Positions 34,697 to 42,166 of a stretch of DNA of 43,579 nt are shown one piece after another (the first letter of the stretch is position 1; the number at the start of each line of letters is the position of its first letter). Origin of the DNA: Acidimicrobiaceae bacterium (GTDB lineage: Bacteria > Actinomycetota > Acidimicrobiia > Acidimicrobiales > Ilumatobacteraceae); contig JABMNW010000194.1 of NCBI GenBank assembly GCA_013204455.1, positions 1 through 43,579 on the forward strand, written 5' to 3'. Made by a program: the position numbers and the translations under genes. The notes below the pieces were generated by a model. It was not told the DNA's origin. It did no database searches and worked only from the letters and a program-made list of their open reading frames with translations.

Positions 34697-35025
34697 GTGA
34701 ATTCTTTCCCCCATTCATCCGTAACTTGCCTCGGCCGGACTCTCCTGTTTCGATGGATGCGCGAATTGTGCCAAGTGAGCATGCGCTGACAATGTTCTAT
34801 GAAACTGACCACGATGTTGAAGTTCCAGAGCATGATCACGGCGCTCAATGGGGTGTTGTATTGAAAGGCGAAATGGAACTAATCATTGATGGAGTTTCAA
34901 GAATCTATCGATCGGGGGATTGTTACTTTGTTTCAGATGGGGCTAAGCACATAGCAAGAATCAAGTCGGGGTACAAGGGTGTGGACGTCTTCGCCGACGC
35001 CAAACGGTACGTTCCAAAGGCATAG
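34693..35025 (+). CDS. Cupin-domain protein
   Basis: A 110-residue single cupin, distinct from the one at 31095. Motif 1 is VPEHDHGAQWGVVLKGEMEL with two His ligands and motif 2 is SGDCYFVSDGAKHIARI. The GTG start overlaps the SDR stop (GTGA), so it is translated with it. Motif 1 lacks the usual Glu between the His pair and the glycine, giving a reduced metal site. The function is unknown; a binding or isomerase role in the PhyH operon is likely. Confidence 0.82.
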   Translation: MSEFFPPFIRNLPRPDSPVSMDARIVPSEHALTMFYETDHDVEVPEHDHGAQWGVVLKGEMELIIDGVSRIYRSGDCYFVSDGAKHIARIKSGYKGVDVFADAKRYVPKA

Positions 35026-35083
35026 GAATTTTCTTCAGTTAATTGACTATTAAGACATCCATTAATAAACGAGGAGTTCGAAT

Positions 35084-36028
35084 ATGAAAGTAGCAATGAT
35101 CGAGACCATTGGTGGATCACCGAAGGTTGTTGAAATAGATGCTGTTAAATCTGAAGAGGGAATGGTATTGCTTGATGTTTGTGCTGTAGCCCTCAATCCG
35201 GTTGACATCGCCATTGCATCAGGAAAGTTTTTCGCAGGGCACCCACCTCTTCCATTCATACCAGCGCTAGAAGCCGTAGCGAAAGTTGGTGGAAGTCGCC
35301 TCGTGTATGCGCAAGGCGCTGGATATGGCATAAGTCGTAATGGATTTCTCGCCCAGCAAGTACGTGCTCCGGAGGCCTCACTTATTGATATCCCAATTGA
35401 GAGCGATCCAGCTATTGCAGTTGCGCTCGGTACTGCAGGTTTAGCTGGCTGGTTATCGGTGAGATGGAGAGCGAATGTTGGAATTAATGATGTTGTCGTT
35501 GTTCTTGGAGCAACAGGAGCGGTCGGTAAAGTTGCTCTACAAGCAGCCAAATTTGCGGGCGCTAAGAGGATAATCGCAGTTGGCCGTTCGGAAAATCGAT
35601 TAATGAGCAGCGATGTAATTGCATCCTCCAAAGTTGTGATTGACGACGAACTCGCAAAAAATGTATTGGAAGCGGCTGGTGAGCCTCCAACAGTTGTGAT
35701 TGATATGACTTGGGGGTCGCCTTTGTCGTCGGTGCTGTCAGTTCTTGCTGCTGGGGCCCGAGTCGTTCAGGTCGGAGCATCTGCTTCAATTGAAGCGACA
35801 ATTCTTTCAGCGCCAGTGCGCGGGAAACAGCTCAGCATTCTTGGGTATTCGAACTTTGGGGTGCCACGAGATGTACTTGTCAATACCTACAAGGAAATTG
35901 TTTCGCTTGCTAACGCAGGCAAACTTTCAGTTCCTATTTCAAAGTTCCCGTTAACAGATCTTGCGACGGCATGGAGCGCCGCAGTAAATGGTGAAGCGAA
36001 AGTCGTAATCGAAGTGGATAAAAATTAA
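35084..36028 (+). CDS. Medium-chain dehydrogenase/reductase (zinc-free quinone-oxidoreductase type)
   Basis: A 314-residue MDR-superfamily oxidoreductase. The N-terminal GroES-like domain holds VCAVALNPVDIAIASGKF and the Rossmann part has VVVLGATGAVGKVALQAAKF (AxxGxxG). The zinc-binding Cys cluster is absent, so it belongs to the quinone-oxidoreductase/enoyl-reductase side, which reduces C=C bonds or quinones with NADPH. GAGGAG before the ATG supports the start. Its stop TAA shares its last A with the ATG of the lipoyl gene, tying it to the E1 module. Confidence 0.87.
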   Translation: MKVAMIETIGGSPKVVEIDAVKSEEGMVLLDVCAVALNPVDIAIASGKFFAGHPPLPFIPALEAVAKVGGSRLVYAQGAGYGISRNGFLAQQVRAPEASLIDIPIESDPAIAVALGTAGLAGWLSVRWRANVGINDVVVVLGATGAVGKVALQAAKFAGAKRIIAVGRSENRLMSSDVIASSKVVIDDELAKNVLEAAGEPPTVVIDMTWGSPLSSVLSVLAAGARVVQVGASASIEATILSAPVRGKQLSILGYSNFGVPRDVLVNTYKEIVSLANAGKLSVPISKFPLTDLATAWSAAVNGEAKVVIEVDKN

Positions 36029-36297
36029 TGGTGCTTGAAGTGATAATGCCGAAACAAGGAATGTATGAAGGTGACGTAACTTTGATTAAGTGGCTTGTTA
36101 GTGATGGGGTATCTATTTCTGTTGGTGATGTCCTGTTTGTAATGGAAAATGAAAAAGTTGAGATCGAGATCGAGGCTGAAGATGCAGGAATTCTGGTGCA
36201 GAATCAAGCCGACGGTTTCGTTGGTCCGGTAGGAAGTGTCATCGGCTATTTAGTTTCCACCCGACAAGAATATGATCAATTTCAGCAGGATAAATAA
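36028..36297 (+). CDS. Free-standing lipoyl-domain carrier protein
   Basis: An 89-residue protein consisting only of a biotinyl/lipoyl domain. LEVIMPKQGMYEGDVTLIKW and the hairpin MENEKVEIEIEAEDAG place the modified Lys at position 43, in NEKV, analogous to ETDKA in lipoylated E2 domains; biotin carriers would read AMKM. GFVGPVGSVIGYLV is the closing strand. Normal E2 proteins have at least 370 residues with a subunit-binding domain and an acyltransferase core, neither of which is present. It lies directly in front of E1 alpha (5-base gap). It probably carries the acyl or aldehyde group made by E1; the acceptor enzyme is not in this window. Confidence 0.85.
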   Translation: MVLEVIMPKQGMYEGDVTLIKWLVSDGVSISVGDVLFVMENEKVEIEIEAEDAGILVQNQADGFVGPVGSVIGYLVSTRQEYDQFQQDK

Positions 36298-36302
36298 ATC
36301 AA

Positions 36303-37265
36303 ATGATGATTTCTCTCCAGACGCTTGAGCATTCCTTTCGTGAAATGCTTCGGATACGATTATTTGAAGAGCGAGTTCGGCGCGAGTTTGGAAAAGGTGA
36401 CATGCCAGGATTTGTGCATGTCTATGTCGGCGCAGAGGCAATTGCGGTTGGGGTCTGTAGTCAATTAGAGCAGACCGACATGATAACTAGCACGCATCGT
36501 GGACATGGTCACTGTCTGGCTAAAGGAGTTGAAATCGCCCCGATGGTGGCTGAACTTTACGGACGTGAGGCTGGGTTATGTCATGGCCGTGGAGGATCGA
36601 TGCATATTGCGGATTTTTCTAAAGGAGTGCTTGGTGCCAATGCAATAGTCGGCGGTGGCATTGGCATAGCGGTTGGAGCAGCGCTTGCTGCTCAAACGCT
36701 AAAAGATGGACGTGTCGCTGTGACATTTTTTGGTGATGGTGCAGCGAATCAGGGCGTGTTGCACGAGTCGATGAATTTGGCATCGATTTGGAAATTGCCA
36801 GTGGTATTCGTTTGCGAAAATAATGGCTGGGCAGAATCGACACCAGCTAGTTATTCGATTTCGGTTTCAGATGTTGCAATTCGTGCTGCCGGATATTCGA
36901 TTCCTGGAGTCGTCGTTGATGCGACAGATTACAGTGCTATGCACGTTGCAGCCGAGCAAGCAATCCTGCGAGCTCGAATGGGAAACGGACCGTCATTTAT
37001 CGAGGCAAAGTTTCCTCGCCAGGTTGGTCATTTTGTCGGTGATGGCGAGGCATATCGAAGTCGTGACGATCGCAAAAGCGCGCGACAACTTGATGTAATT
37101 GCAAGGACTCGCCTCGAACTTGAATCTCGAGGTGTTGATGTGGGTGCGATAGTTGACGAATTAGGAAAACTTATTGGTGGAGAGTTGGACAGCGCCTTTG
37201 CGGCAGCGAGAGATAGCAAGTGGCCGAACATTGACGAGTTGGAGAGTTATGTCTATAGCAACTAG
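36303..37265 (+). CDS. TPP-dependent dehydrogenase E1 component, alpha subunit (acetoin/pyruvate DH-like)
   Basis: A 320-residue E1 alpha subunit. The thiamine-diphosphate motif is FFGDGAANQGVLHESMNLAS, ending in VVFVCENNGWAEST (GDG...NN). STHRGHGHCLAKG and GREAGLCHGRGGSMHIAD are typical of acetoin and pyruvate dehydrogenase alpha subunits, and the acetoin-type is closest by eye. With E1 beta it would decarboxylate or cleave a 2-oxo acid or acetoin-like substrate and load the lipoyl carrier. The ATG pair at 36303/36306 leaves the start uncertain by one codon. Its 3' end overlaps E1 beta by 17 bases. Confidence 0.9.
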   Translation: MMISLQTLEHSFREMLRIRLFEERVRREFGKGDMPGFVHVYVGAEAIAVGVCSQLEQTDMITSTHRGHGHCLAKGVEIAPMVAELYGREAGLCHGRGGSMHIADFSKGVLGANAIVGGGIGIAVGAALAAQTLKDGRVAVTFFGDGAANQGVLHESMNLASIWKLPVVFVCENNGWAESTPASYSISVSDVAIRAAGYSIPGVVVDATDYSAMHVAAEQAILRARMGNGPSFIEAKFPRQVGHFVGDGEAYRSRDDRKSARQLDVIARTRLELESRGVDVGAIVDELGKLIGGELDSAFAAARDSKWPNIDELESYVYSN

Positions 37266-38283
37266 CTCGCAGATGGTTGAAATGACTTTCTTGAAAGCGC
37301 TCAACGATGCAATCTCATTTTCGATGCGTAACGACTCCCGTGTGATCGTATTAGGTGAAGATATTGCTGGTGGCGCTGGTCAGGGCGCTCCTCTTGAGGG
37401 ATCCATGGGTGGAACCTTTGGAGTCACAAAAGGACTTCTTGAAGAATTTGGTAATGCAAGAGTTAGGGATACTCCAATTTCGGAGGCTGGGATTACCGCC
37501 GCAACTGTGGGTGCAGCTATGGGTGGTTTGCGCCCGATCTTGGATTTGATGTGGGCAAGTTTTGCACCAAACTGTTTTGATCAAATACTGAATCAAGCAG
37601 CGAAACTACGGTTTATGAGTGGTGGTCAAGCAAAACTTCCACTTGTAATTCGGATGGCTGTTGGTGGCGGGTTGCGCGCTGCAGCACAACATTCAGACAC
37701 TCTGTACCCATTATTCACACACATTCCCGGTTTGAAGGTAGTAGTGCCTGCAACTCCTGAGGAAGCGCGTGGATTGTTGATCGCGTCCATAAACGATGAC
37801 AACCCAGTCATTTTTCTCGAACATATGGCTTTGTATCGCACGACTGGGTTGGTGCAATTAGAACCAATTGCGATGGAACTAGGCAAATTAGGAATCATGC
37901 GCCAGGGAAGTGATTTAACAATCGCGTGTGTGGGTCAAGCAGCGCTACTCGGTATGGACGCGGCGGAATTACTGGCCAAGGAAGGTATTGATGCTCAGGT
38001 GATCAGTCTGAGAACATTACAGCCGATTGATAACGAAGGGCTGGTTGCATGCGTCAAGGAAACCAGTCGACTGGTTGTTGTCGAGGAAGGACCTCCTCGC
38101 TGTTCGATTTCTGCTGATATTGCAGCATCAATAAATGAATCTCTTTTCGGGAGGTTGTTAGCACCCATAGGACGAGTGAACAGTGCAGCCACGCCTGTTC
38201 CGTTCAGCCCTCCGCTAGAGGATGCTCATTTACCTAGCGTTGCTCGAATTGTTGAAGCTTGCCATCGCGTGATGACTTTTTAA
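37249..38283 (+). CDS. TPP-dependent dehydrogenase E1 component, beta subunit
   Basis: A 344-residue E1 beta subunit. It opens with EMTFLKALNDAISFSMRNDS and VIVLGEDIAGGAGQGAPLEG. RVRDTPISEAGITAATVGAA contains the catalytic/TPP-contacting Glu region, and ELLAKEGIDAQVISLRTLQP begins the transketolase C-terminal domain. The ORF track begins in the coding sequence of E1 alpha at 37174; ATG 37249 after TTGGAGAG is the likely start. No lipoyl or acyltransferase domain is fused to it. It is the last gene of the PhyH operon. No E2 core or E3 gene follows. Confidence 0.9.
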   Translation: MSIATSSQMVEMTFLKALNDAISFSMRNDSRVIVLGEDIAGGAGQGAPLEGSMGGTFGVTKGLLEEFGNARVRDTPISEAGITAATVGAAMGGLRPILDLMWASFAPNCFDQILNQAAKLRFMSGGQAKLPLVIRMAVGGGLRAAAQHSDTLYPLFTHIPGLKVVVPATPEEARGLLIASINDDNPVIFLEHMALYRTTGLVQLEPIAMELGKLGIMRQGSDLTIACVGQAALLGMDAAELLAKEGIDAQVISLRTLQPIDNEGLVACVKETSRLVVVEEGPPRCSISADIAASINESLFGRLLAPIGRVNSAATPVPFSPPLEDAHLPSVARIVEACHRVMTF

Positions 38284-38286
38284 AAA

Positions 38287-38415
38287 CTAGGTGGACTCTC
38301 CGGTGCTCATCAGAATTTTAAGATCAGTTCGCTTACCACTTGCAAGATCGCTGAATGCAGAGGCCACTCCATCAAAGTCGGCCCGAGTCCAATTTGCGAT
38401 TTGACGCTTTGGTAA
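38287..38415 (-). pseudogene. C-terminal scar of a zinc-type alcohol dehydrogenase
   Basis: Reading the minus strand, 42 codons plus TAG give LPKRQIANWTRADFDGVASA, then FSDLASGKRTDLKIL, then MSTGEST. The pattern AFxxLASGKRxDLKIL is what ends many MDR-type alcohol dehydrogenases. Nothing upstream extends it: the sequence turns into the AT-rich promoter of the FAH-type gene. It is too short for the ORF track, has no start and lies between two plus-strand genes. A chance open frame is the alternative. Confidence 0.45.
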
Positions 38416-38416
38416 C

Positions 38417-38433
38417 AATATATATATTATATC
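38417..38433 (+). promoter_or_regulatory. AT-rich palindromic element before the FAH-fold gene
   Basis: AATATATATATT (38417-38428) is a perfect 12-base palindrome, running into ATATTATATC, which resembles the element in the other island promoters. It sits about 20 bases before the ATG and could be an operator or a -10 region. Confidence 0.35.
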
Positions 38434-38445
38434 TTTCAGAGGTAA

Positions 38446-39276
38446 ATGATGAAATTATTACGAATTGCAACCCAGAATGGCCCTCGTTGGGGAGTTTTGG
38501 ATCAAGAACGAGTCCGTTTAGCACCGCTAAGTGCGGGACCGTTAGCGGCTCATCTTCATGACATAACGAGAATATCTTCGTTAATTTCTGAGGAGCCGTT
38601 GGGGTTGAAGTTCAGTGATTACAAGATTCTTGCGCCATTGGATTCACCTTCACAATTTATTGGAGTTGGACTCAATTACAGAGATCATGCGATAGAAACA
38701 GGTCTTCCAATTCCGAAAGCTCCAATTACATTCGGACTATTGCAGACATCGATAATTGGCCCTGGAGATGCAATTATCATCCCACCATTTGCGTCAAAGG
38801 TTGATTGGGAAGCTGAACTGGGAATTGTGATTGGACAATCAGGTACCGATATTTCGATTGATGATGCAATTAATTATGTCGCGGGTTATGTAATTATCAA
38901 CGATGTCTCCGACCGACAAGTTCAGAATGACGAGGGGCAATGGGGAAGATCAAAATCCTTTAATTCATTTAAGCCAATGGGCCCATGGATCGTAACGCGA
39001 GATGAAATCGGTGACGCCAGTGATTTGGCAATTCAATTGTGGGTAAATGGGGTTCTCAAGCAGTCTTCGACTACGGCCGAATTAATTTTTGGGGTAAGCG
39101 AGATCGTTAGTCGGTTAAGTGCATCGACGACCCTGTTGTCAGGGAGTGTGATTTCGACTGGGACTCCACCAGGCATCGGACACTCTCGAGTTCCACCGGA
39201 GTATCTCAACGCTGGCGATGAAGTGAAAATTACAATCGAAGGAATAGGGACGCTTACAAATCCGATTTCACGTTAG
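38446..39276 (+). CDS. Fumarylacetoacetate hydrolase (FAH)-fold protein
   Basis: A 276-residue FAH-superfamily enzyme. The fold's markers are FIGVGLNYRDHAIETG, the metal ligands in VDWEAELGIVIG (ExE), YVIINDVSDRQVQNDEGQWG, FKPMGPWIVT, and LLSGSVISTGTPPGIG. Relatives cleave or hydrate acyl-pyruvates, e.g. 2-hydroxypent-2,4-dienoate hydratase or ureidoglycolate-like hydrolases. AGAGG upstream and a tandem ATGATG mark the start. It is separated from the E1 beta gene by 160 bases holding the dehydrogenase scar. It probably cuts a C-C bond late in the pathway. Confidence 0.9.
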   Translation: MMKLLRIATQNGPRWGVLDQERVRLAPLSAGPLAAHLHDITRISSLISEEPLGLKFSDYKILAPLDSPSQFIGVGLNYRDHAIETGLPIPKAPITFGLLQTSIIGPGDAIIIPPFASKVDWEAELGIVIGQSGTDISIDDAINYVAGYVIINDVSDRQVQNDEGQWGRSKSFNSFKPMGPWIVTRDEIGDASDLAIQLWVNGVLKQSSTTAELIFGVSEIVSRLSASTTLLSGSVISTGTPPGIGHSRVPPEYLNAGDEVKITIEGIGTLTNPISR

Positions 39277-39282
39277 TGCCAT

Positions 39283-39966
39283 TCAATCAACTATTGATTT
39301 GGTAGCAGAAAAATTTGACTTACGAAAACTTTCATTCAATAACTCGACAGTTGATTGGAGGTGTAAGCCCAAGGCTTTGGCCGCACCGTGGTTATCGTTT
39401 GCTGCAAGCGCGTCGACAATCGCGTTGTGTTCCATATCTGCCGGATCCTTCCGAAAATTTAGTGAAAGACGTTGGTACCTTTCGGCGTGTGACCATAACA
39501 TTTCAATTAATCTCATGCGCCACGGAGATTTGGAGTGCAGATAAATAGTAAAGTGGAAATCTTTGTTGAGTCGAACGACCGAAGCTTTATCGCCTGAGGC
39601 CATAGCCTCATCTGCTCTATCGAGAATCATGCGCAATTTTTTGATATCTGCGGATGTAAGGTCGACGGCAGATTCAACTGCATCCATCTCTAGTGGAATT
39701 CGAACAGAATACAAATCATTTAGGTCGCTAATTGAAATTGGTGAGACCCACGCACCTCGGTTGTGAATGAAAGTGACTAATCCATCCGCCTCAAGCACTC
39801 GCATAGCTTCCCGCACCGGTATAAGACTGGTTCCACATTCCTCTGCAAGGACTTTAGGCAGTAGTTTTGTCCCCGGGGCATACTCACCATTAATTATCCG
39901 GTCTCTGGCGTATGCGAGCACATGTTCAACAGAACTATCTACAAGTTCTAAATTCGCTCTTATCAT
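39283..39966 (-). CDS. GntR-family regulator with FCD effector domain
   Basis: A 227-residue repressor. The N-terminal winged helix (about 10-75) has IINGEYAPGTKLLPKVLAEE, CGTSLIPVREAMRVLEADG (recognition helix) and LVTFIHNRGAWVS. The FCD domain that binds an organic acid and a metal is shown by RLNKDFHFTIYLHS and DPADMEHNAIVDALAA (Asp/His ligands). It is the only regulator in the island and lies at its right end, tail-to-tail with the FAH gene (6-base gap). The element in its own promoter resembles those before the importer, DapA/DMF and PhyH genes, so autoregulation with the island as regulon is a reasonable inference. Confidence 0.92.
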   Translation of the reverse strand: MIRANLELVDSSVEHVLAYARDRIINGEYAPGTKLLPKVLAEECGTSLIPVREAMRVLEADGLVTFIHNRGAWVSPISISDLNDLYSVRIPLEMDAVESAVDLTSADIKKLRMILDRADEAMASGDKASVVRLNKDFHFTIYLHSKSPWRMRLIEMLWSHAERYQRLSLNFRKDPADMEHNAIVDALAANDNHGAAKALGLHLQSTVELLNESFRKSNFSATKSIVD

Positions 39967-39983
39967 GGTCGACCTTTGAATCT

Positions 39984-40010
39984 AATAATATAATAGAGTA
40001 ACTTACAAAT
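39984..40010 (-). promoter_or_regulatory. Candidate promoter and autoregulatory site of the GntR gene
   Basis: The minus strand holds ATTTGTAA (40010-40003), also present before the PhyH gene, as a -35-like box, and GTAAGTTAC with complementary ends (GTAA/TTAC). A short AT stretch (AATATAATA, 39987-39995) shares nine bases with the importer-promoter element. Confidence 0.3.
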
Positions 40011-40016
40011 GTTAAC

Positions 40017-40724
40017 TCAAAGTTCCTGTTCGGTTGGTCTTATAAGAACTTCGTTAATACTGCAGTGCTGGGGTTGATCAAGAACAAATTCAATTATTCG
40101 AGCAATATCGTCTGTGTCAAGTGGCCTAATTGAACTCATGCGTTTTTCGAGAGCTGGTTGACGTCTAGTCATTGGAGAGTCTACAAATCCAGGTTCGATA
40201 ATCGACACACGTACACCTGTCCCAACTAGTTCTTTGCGAACGGATTCGCAGAATCCGACTACCGCATATTTTGAGGCGACGTAAGCAGGTTCTCCAACAT
40301 ATGAAACCTTCCCAGCGACAGATGCGATCGCAATGATCGTTCCGTAACCCTGTGAGACCATCGGCGGGATGGCACTCCTAATCGAATACATCAAGCCGAG
40401 AGTATTTATTTCAAGCACTTGTTTCCATTTAGATGCCAAGGGTTCAGTTGCAGTACCTGCACAACTAACTCCAGCACAAATTATTATCGCATCTAATGCT
40501 TTACCTCCTCGCACGACAGACTCGACCACTTCTTGGATTGAATCGGGGTCGCTGACGTCAATGACGTGGTGCGAGTGTCTTGAATTAAGTATTGAAGTGG
40601 CTAGCTGCAATTGTGGTTTATCACGATCGACTAACACAAGATTCGTATTCAAACGACTGTCAAGACGTTTACATACTGCCAAGCCAATTCCGCTGGCCGC
40701 CCCAGTAACGATTATCGCTCCCAT
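40017..40724 (-). CDS. Short-chain dehydrogenase/reductase
   Basis: A 235-residue SDR. The N-terminus MGAIIVTGAASGIGLAV has the TGxxxGIG motif, VLVDRDK the NAD-type Asp, IICAGVS, the catalytic Ser in TIIAIASVAG and Tyr/Lys in PAYVASKYAVVGF. The ORF track begins at 40844 within the amidase coding region; the ATG at 40724, five bases after the amidase stop, is family-like. It lacks the usual C-terminal IDGG segment, ending in SINEVLIRPTEQEL instead, which is the longer-loop classical type. It is the last gene of the right-flank minus operon, although its base use resembles the island more than the amidase. Confidence 0.9.
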   Translation of the reverse strand: MGAIIVTGAASGIGLAVCKRLDSRLNTNLVLVDRDKPQLQLATSILNSRHSHHVIDVSDPDSIQEVVESVVRGGKALDAIIICAGVSCAGTATEPLASKWKQVLEINTLGLMYSIRSAIPPMVSQGYGTIIAIASVAGKVSYVGEPAYVASKYAVVGFCESVRKELVGTGVRVSIIEPGFVDSPMTRRQPALEKRMSSIRPLDTDDIARIIEFVLDQPQHCSINEVLIRPTEQEL

Positions 40725-40729
40725 CGTGC

Positions 40730-42166
40730 TTAGTGATCCTGCGTTGGCGGCATCGCGTGTGAGGGAATTTCCCAATTTGGTTTGGCTGCGGCGGGTCGTG
40801 CGGATTCGAACCATGAAGCGGCTTGCAGTACTGCGAGGTCGCAATAGCGTCGTCCAGAAATCTGTAGACCGATGGCTTTCCCATCCCGAGTGAACCCAGC
40901 GTTAATTGAAATGGCTGGTTGTTCGGACATGTTGTATGGCACGGTAAAGGCAATGTGATCCATTGCTCGATTCACATCGTTGCTGGGCATTGGCCACTGC
41001 GCCGGATACGTCGGTACCGGTGACACTGGAGACAACACGAAATCAAACTGTTCTGTCGCCAGTTGAGTTAGTTTTCGCACTTCGAGTTTGCGATTAACAC
41101 AGCGCATCATGGTAGATCCCGAAACATCTTTACCACCGTGAACCCACTCTTGGATAAACGGCAACATTAACTTTTGTCGCTCGGGCGGCATCGCCGAGTA
41201 ATCAACCCATGAGCGTACTCGCCAAAATAAGTCGAGATCATGGAGTGCCTCGGCAGAAAAGAAGGGGGCCAGCGGCTCGACATGCGCACCAGCATCTTCA
41301 AATATTTTTGCCGCGGTGATGATTGCAGCGTGTGTGTCGGGTTCAACTGGCATGCCAGCACCTGCATCAAGATGCAGGCCAATTCGCAAACCTTTGACCG
41401 AGATTCGTCCAACACTGGCCCAATCAATATCGGCTGGGGGCAAACTCATGAAGTCACTTGCATCGGGTTGTGCGATAACGCTCATAAGCAATGCCGAGTC
41501 AGCGACGGTCCGAGTCAGTGGCCCAGCAACTCGACCAAAGAAAGGGGCATTAATTGGAACGCGACCGTTGCTTGGCTTCAACGAGACGACGGCGTTCCAA
41601 CTCGCGGGCAATCGTAAAGAGCCACCGATGTCGGTGCCGACATGTAACGGGCCATATCCGGCTGCCGCTGCAGCACCACCACCGGCACTTGACCCACCTG
41701 GATTCCATGCAGAGTTCCATGGGTTGGTAGTCAATGCATGAAAACTAGAAAGTCCAGAAGACAACATACCAAGATCTGGCATCGTAGTTTTACCTAGCAG
41801 AATCGCGCCTGCTTCTCGTGTGCGTCTAGCGGGAGGTGCATCTTGTTCGGCAGGTCGCAAAACGGTTGATGCCGAACCGAGGGGCACTGCTGTGCCTTTA
41901 GTTGGAATGTTGTCCTTCAGCGTGATCGGGACACCATCAAGCGCACCCATCGGTGCGCCAGAGGACCAACGTTTAGTGCTGGCCTGCGCAGCAACTTTTC
42001 CGGCAACTGGGTCAGCAGCCCAGAGAGCCTTAACAACAGGCTCACGTTGTTCAATACGTTTTTGTACCGCTTCCATTACTTCGACCGGCGAAAAGATTTT
42101 TCGTCTGTAACCGTCGAGCATTTCTACTGCACTAAGGTCGGCGAGGTCATTGCTGATAGTGCTCAT
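40730..42166 (-). CDS. Amidase signature family enzyme
   Basis: A 478-residue amidase. The Lys is in GVPITLKDNIPTKG, cis-Ser in NPGGSSAGGGAAAAAG, and the nucleophile Ser in VGTDIGGSLRLPA, completing the triad. HALTTNPWNSAWNPGG and PSNGRVP are also typical. It hydrolyses a linear amide, with no cofactor, in the cytoplasm. It is coupled to the upstream SDR by a 4-base overlap and followed after five bases by another SDR. Sequence differs clearly from the amidase at 29707 (shared motifs only), so the two are not recent duplicates. It is GC-richer than the island and probably belongs to the resident flank. Confidence 0.92.
   Translation of the reverse strand: MSTISNDLADLSAVEMLDGYRRKIFSPVEVMEAVQKRIEQREPVVKALWAADPVAGKVAAQASTKRWSSGAPMGALDGVPITLKDNIPTKGTAVPLGSASTVLRPAEQDAPPARRTREAGAILLGKTTMPDLGMLSSGLSSFHALTTNPWNSAWNPGGSSAGGGAAAAAGYGPLHVGTDIGGSLRLPASWNAVVSLKPSNGRVPINAPFFGRVAGPLTRTVADSALLMSVIAQPDASDFMSLPPADIDWASVGRISVKGLRIGLHLDAGAGMPVEPDTHAAIITAAKIFEDAGAHVEPLAPFFSAEALHDLDLFWRVRSWVDYSAMPPERQKLMLPFIQEWVHGGKDVSGSTMMRCVNRKLEVRKLTQLATEQFDFVLSPVSPVPTYPAQWPMPSNDVNRAMDHIAFTVPYNMSEQPAISINAGFTRDGKAIGLQISGRRYCDLAVLQAASWFESARPAAAKPNWEIPSHAMPPTQDH

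Noticed and set aside
36028-36297. Biotin carrier (BCCP) instead of lipoyl domain
   Set aside because: The AMKM motif is absent and the modified-Lys loop reads NEKV beside E1 genes.
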